Source: Dictyobacter kobayashii
GTDB lineage: Bacteria; Chloroflexota; Ktedonobacteria; Ktedonobacterales; Ktedonobacteraceae
DNA length: 64,000 nt
Reading direction: 5' to 3'
Assembly: GCF_003967555.1 (NCBI RefSeq)
Contig: NZ_BIFS01000001.1
Coordinates: 1,488,001 to 1,552,000 of the forward strand
The position numbers and the translations under genes are program-made. Below are positions 62,730 to 64,000 of this stretch, piece after piece. Each line of letters opens with the position of its first letter. The first letter of the stretch is position 1. The notes under the pieces were generated by a model, which was not told the origin of the DNA, searched no databases, and saw nothing but the letters and a program-made list of their open reading frames with translations.

Positions 62730-64000
62730 TTAGCCGGGTTGCTTCTCAGTTTCTCGCAAGGTTCCTAGACGGCGCATTTCGGGCCAAAAAAGAGCTACAC
62801 AAATCACTACTAGCACCGTCCCTATACCTCCTCCCACAACCGACAAGAAGGGACCAAAGAGTTGTGCGGTCAGGCCTGATTCAAAGCCGCCCAGTTCATT
62901 GGAAGCACCAATAAAGAGTGAGTTGACCGCTGAGACACGGCCACGCATCTCATTGGGCGTCCTGGTCAGCAAGAGCGAGCTACGGATTACTACACTTACA
63001 TCATCGAGTCCTCCCAGCAGAAAGAGCATGGCCAGAGAGAGCCAGAATGAGTGCGAGAGGCCAAAGACAATGGTGGCAATGCCAAATCCAGCCACTGCGA
63101 TCAATAGTGTAGGGCCTGCATGTTTGAAGGGTGGACGATGGGTGAGGATCAGCACGACACAGAGAGCACCAATTGAGGGCGCGGCGCGTAGCCAGCCCAG
63201 ACCGGTCGGTCCCACGTGCAAGATGTCACGGGCGAAAATTGGTAGCAGGGTCGTGGCACCACCCAGCAGGACGGCAAAAAGGTCCAGCGTAATGGCCGCT
63301 AACAGGACTGGCGTGCGGCGTAAAAAGTGAACCCCTTCAAAGACGGTTTTCCAGCTGTTCTCTCCTTTCTTGACAGGCTGCTTCACTACCTGGTGGCGTG
63401 CTCGGATAAAGATCAAGAGAATTACAAAAATCAGGGCTGCCAGCGCGTTTAGCGCATAGACGAGGGTCGCACTGTGGAAAAGCGCAACCAGCATACCACC
63501 CAGGCCAGGCCCCATTACAGAGGCTAGCTGCCAGGCACTGCTGCTCCAGGTAGCAGAACTTTCAAAGGCCTCTTCAGGAATGGTCTGCGCAGATAAGGCA
63601 GAACTGGCCGGACTCAGGAATGCACTGGCCGTTCCGATTACAAATAGACAGCCATAAATAAGGGCGATAGAGCCATGAAAAAAGGAGAGAACAGTCAATC
63701 CTAGCGAAGATAAAACCAGGACGCATTGGGAGATAAGCATGATCCCTTTGCGGTTGAAGCGATCGGCAATATGCCCGGCGGGCAACGATAATAAGATAAC
63801 GGGAATGATTAAAACCAGACCCACACCACCCAATACCAGGGCTGAATTGGTACGATCGTAGAGATCCCAACCCAATGCCACTTCAAGCATCCTTTCACCC
63901 ATGGAAACGATAAAGGATCCAATGAGTAGAGCCGGAAATCGCGCGAACGCATAGCCAGATACGGATCATGCGCTGGCGGGGTGGCTATCTCTGTGGAAGG
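62730..64000 (-). CDS. MFS transporter (EntS/MFS_3-type), right end open and one-base frameshift
   Basis: The frame from 63902 gives about 390 residues with roughly eleven helices, the loop motif GHIADRFNRKGIML and later LTRTPNEMRGRVSAVNSLF. Codons upstream of that ATG read LAMRSRDF in one frame and RALLIGSFIVSM in the next; one base missing near 63932-63935 (CCGG run) separates them. The repaired protein is LAMRSRDFRALLIGSFIVSMG, a normal MFS N-terminus, and the frame is open to the window edge, so the start lies outside. Substrate unknown. Efflux of small compounds is likely for this group. Confidence 0.85.

Overview
The window looks like a chromosomal segment of a soil-type Chloroflexota, most likely a Ktedonobacteria relative. 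This is an inference from the gene mix: a MalT/LuxR-type regulator, an ECF-sigma/ABC-2 module, a Ppx-CHAD protein, a serine/threonine kinase with an extracytoplasmic tail, giant RHS proteins and dense insertion elements. No database search was possible.

Bases 1-16980 are mostly housekeeping: a partial LuxR/MalT-type regulator, a phosphodiesterase, a MacB-like ABC exporter, an ECF sigma/membrane protein/ABC-2 transporter operon, secD-secF, a VOC protein, and a polyphosphate-related Ppx-CHAD / CHAD / HD cluster. Bases 17400-23700 hold two tandem tRNA-Leu(CAG) genes, each with its own promoter and terminator, then a Hachiman-like nuclease-helicase pair (HamA/HamB type) and a serine/threonine kinase. 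Bases 23781-29596 hold a 16S-23S rRNA operon on the minus strand and a divergently transcribed, separately promoted 5S gene.

Bases 29800-58500 are accessory DNA. A UvrD-like helicase gene is cut by DNA carrying a large serine recombinase. That recombinase gene is itself cut by a 5,865-bp Tn3-family transposon with 45-bp terminal repeats, a 5-bp target duplication (AATCT), an MFS passenger gene, a Tn3 transposase and a tyrosine recombinase. Beyond it (40298-58234, minus strand) lies a polymorphic-toxin array: one long RHS gene ending in a Hint domain and toxin, followed by four more RHS/Hint/toxin cassettes that keep less and less of the RHS part. Each toxin is followed by its own small candidate immunity gene. 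In all five toxin/immunity spacers there is a perfect hairpin of different sequence. An intact ISL3 element (8-bp duplication ACCACTTT) sits in the second cassette, and an IS630 fragment replaces the 5' end of the main RHS gene.

Bases 58980-64000 return to ordinary genes: a PHP phosphoesterase, a TPR protein, a lipocalin-like protein, a DUF4126-like membrane protein and an MFS transporter running off the edge. Five otherwise well-preserved genes (phosphodiesterase, sigma-linked membrane protein, secF, main RHS, terminal MFS) are each broken by a single-base indel, four of them at a run of identical bases. This suggests residual assembly errors, so these genes are annotated as probably intact.
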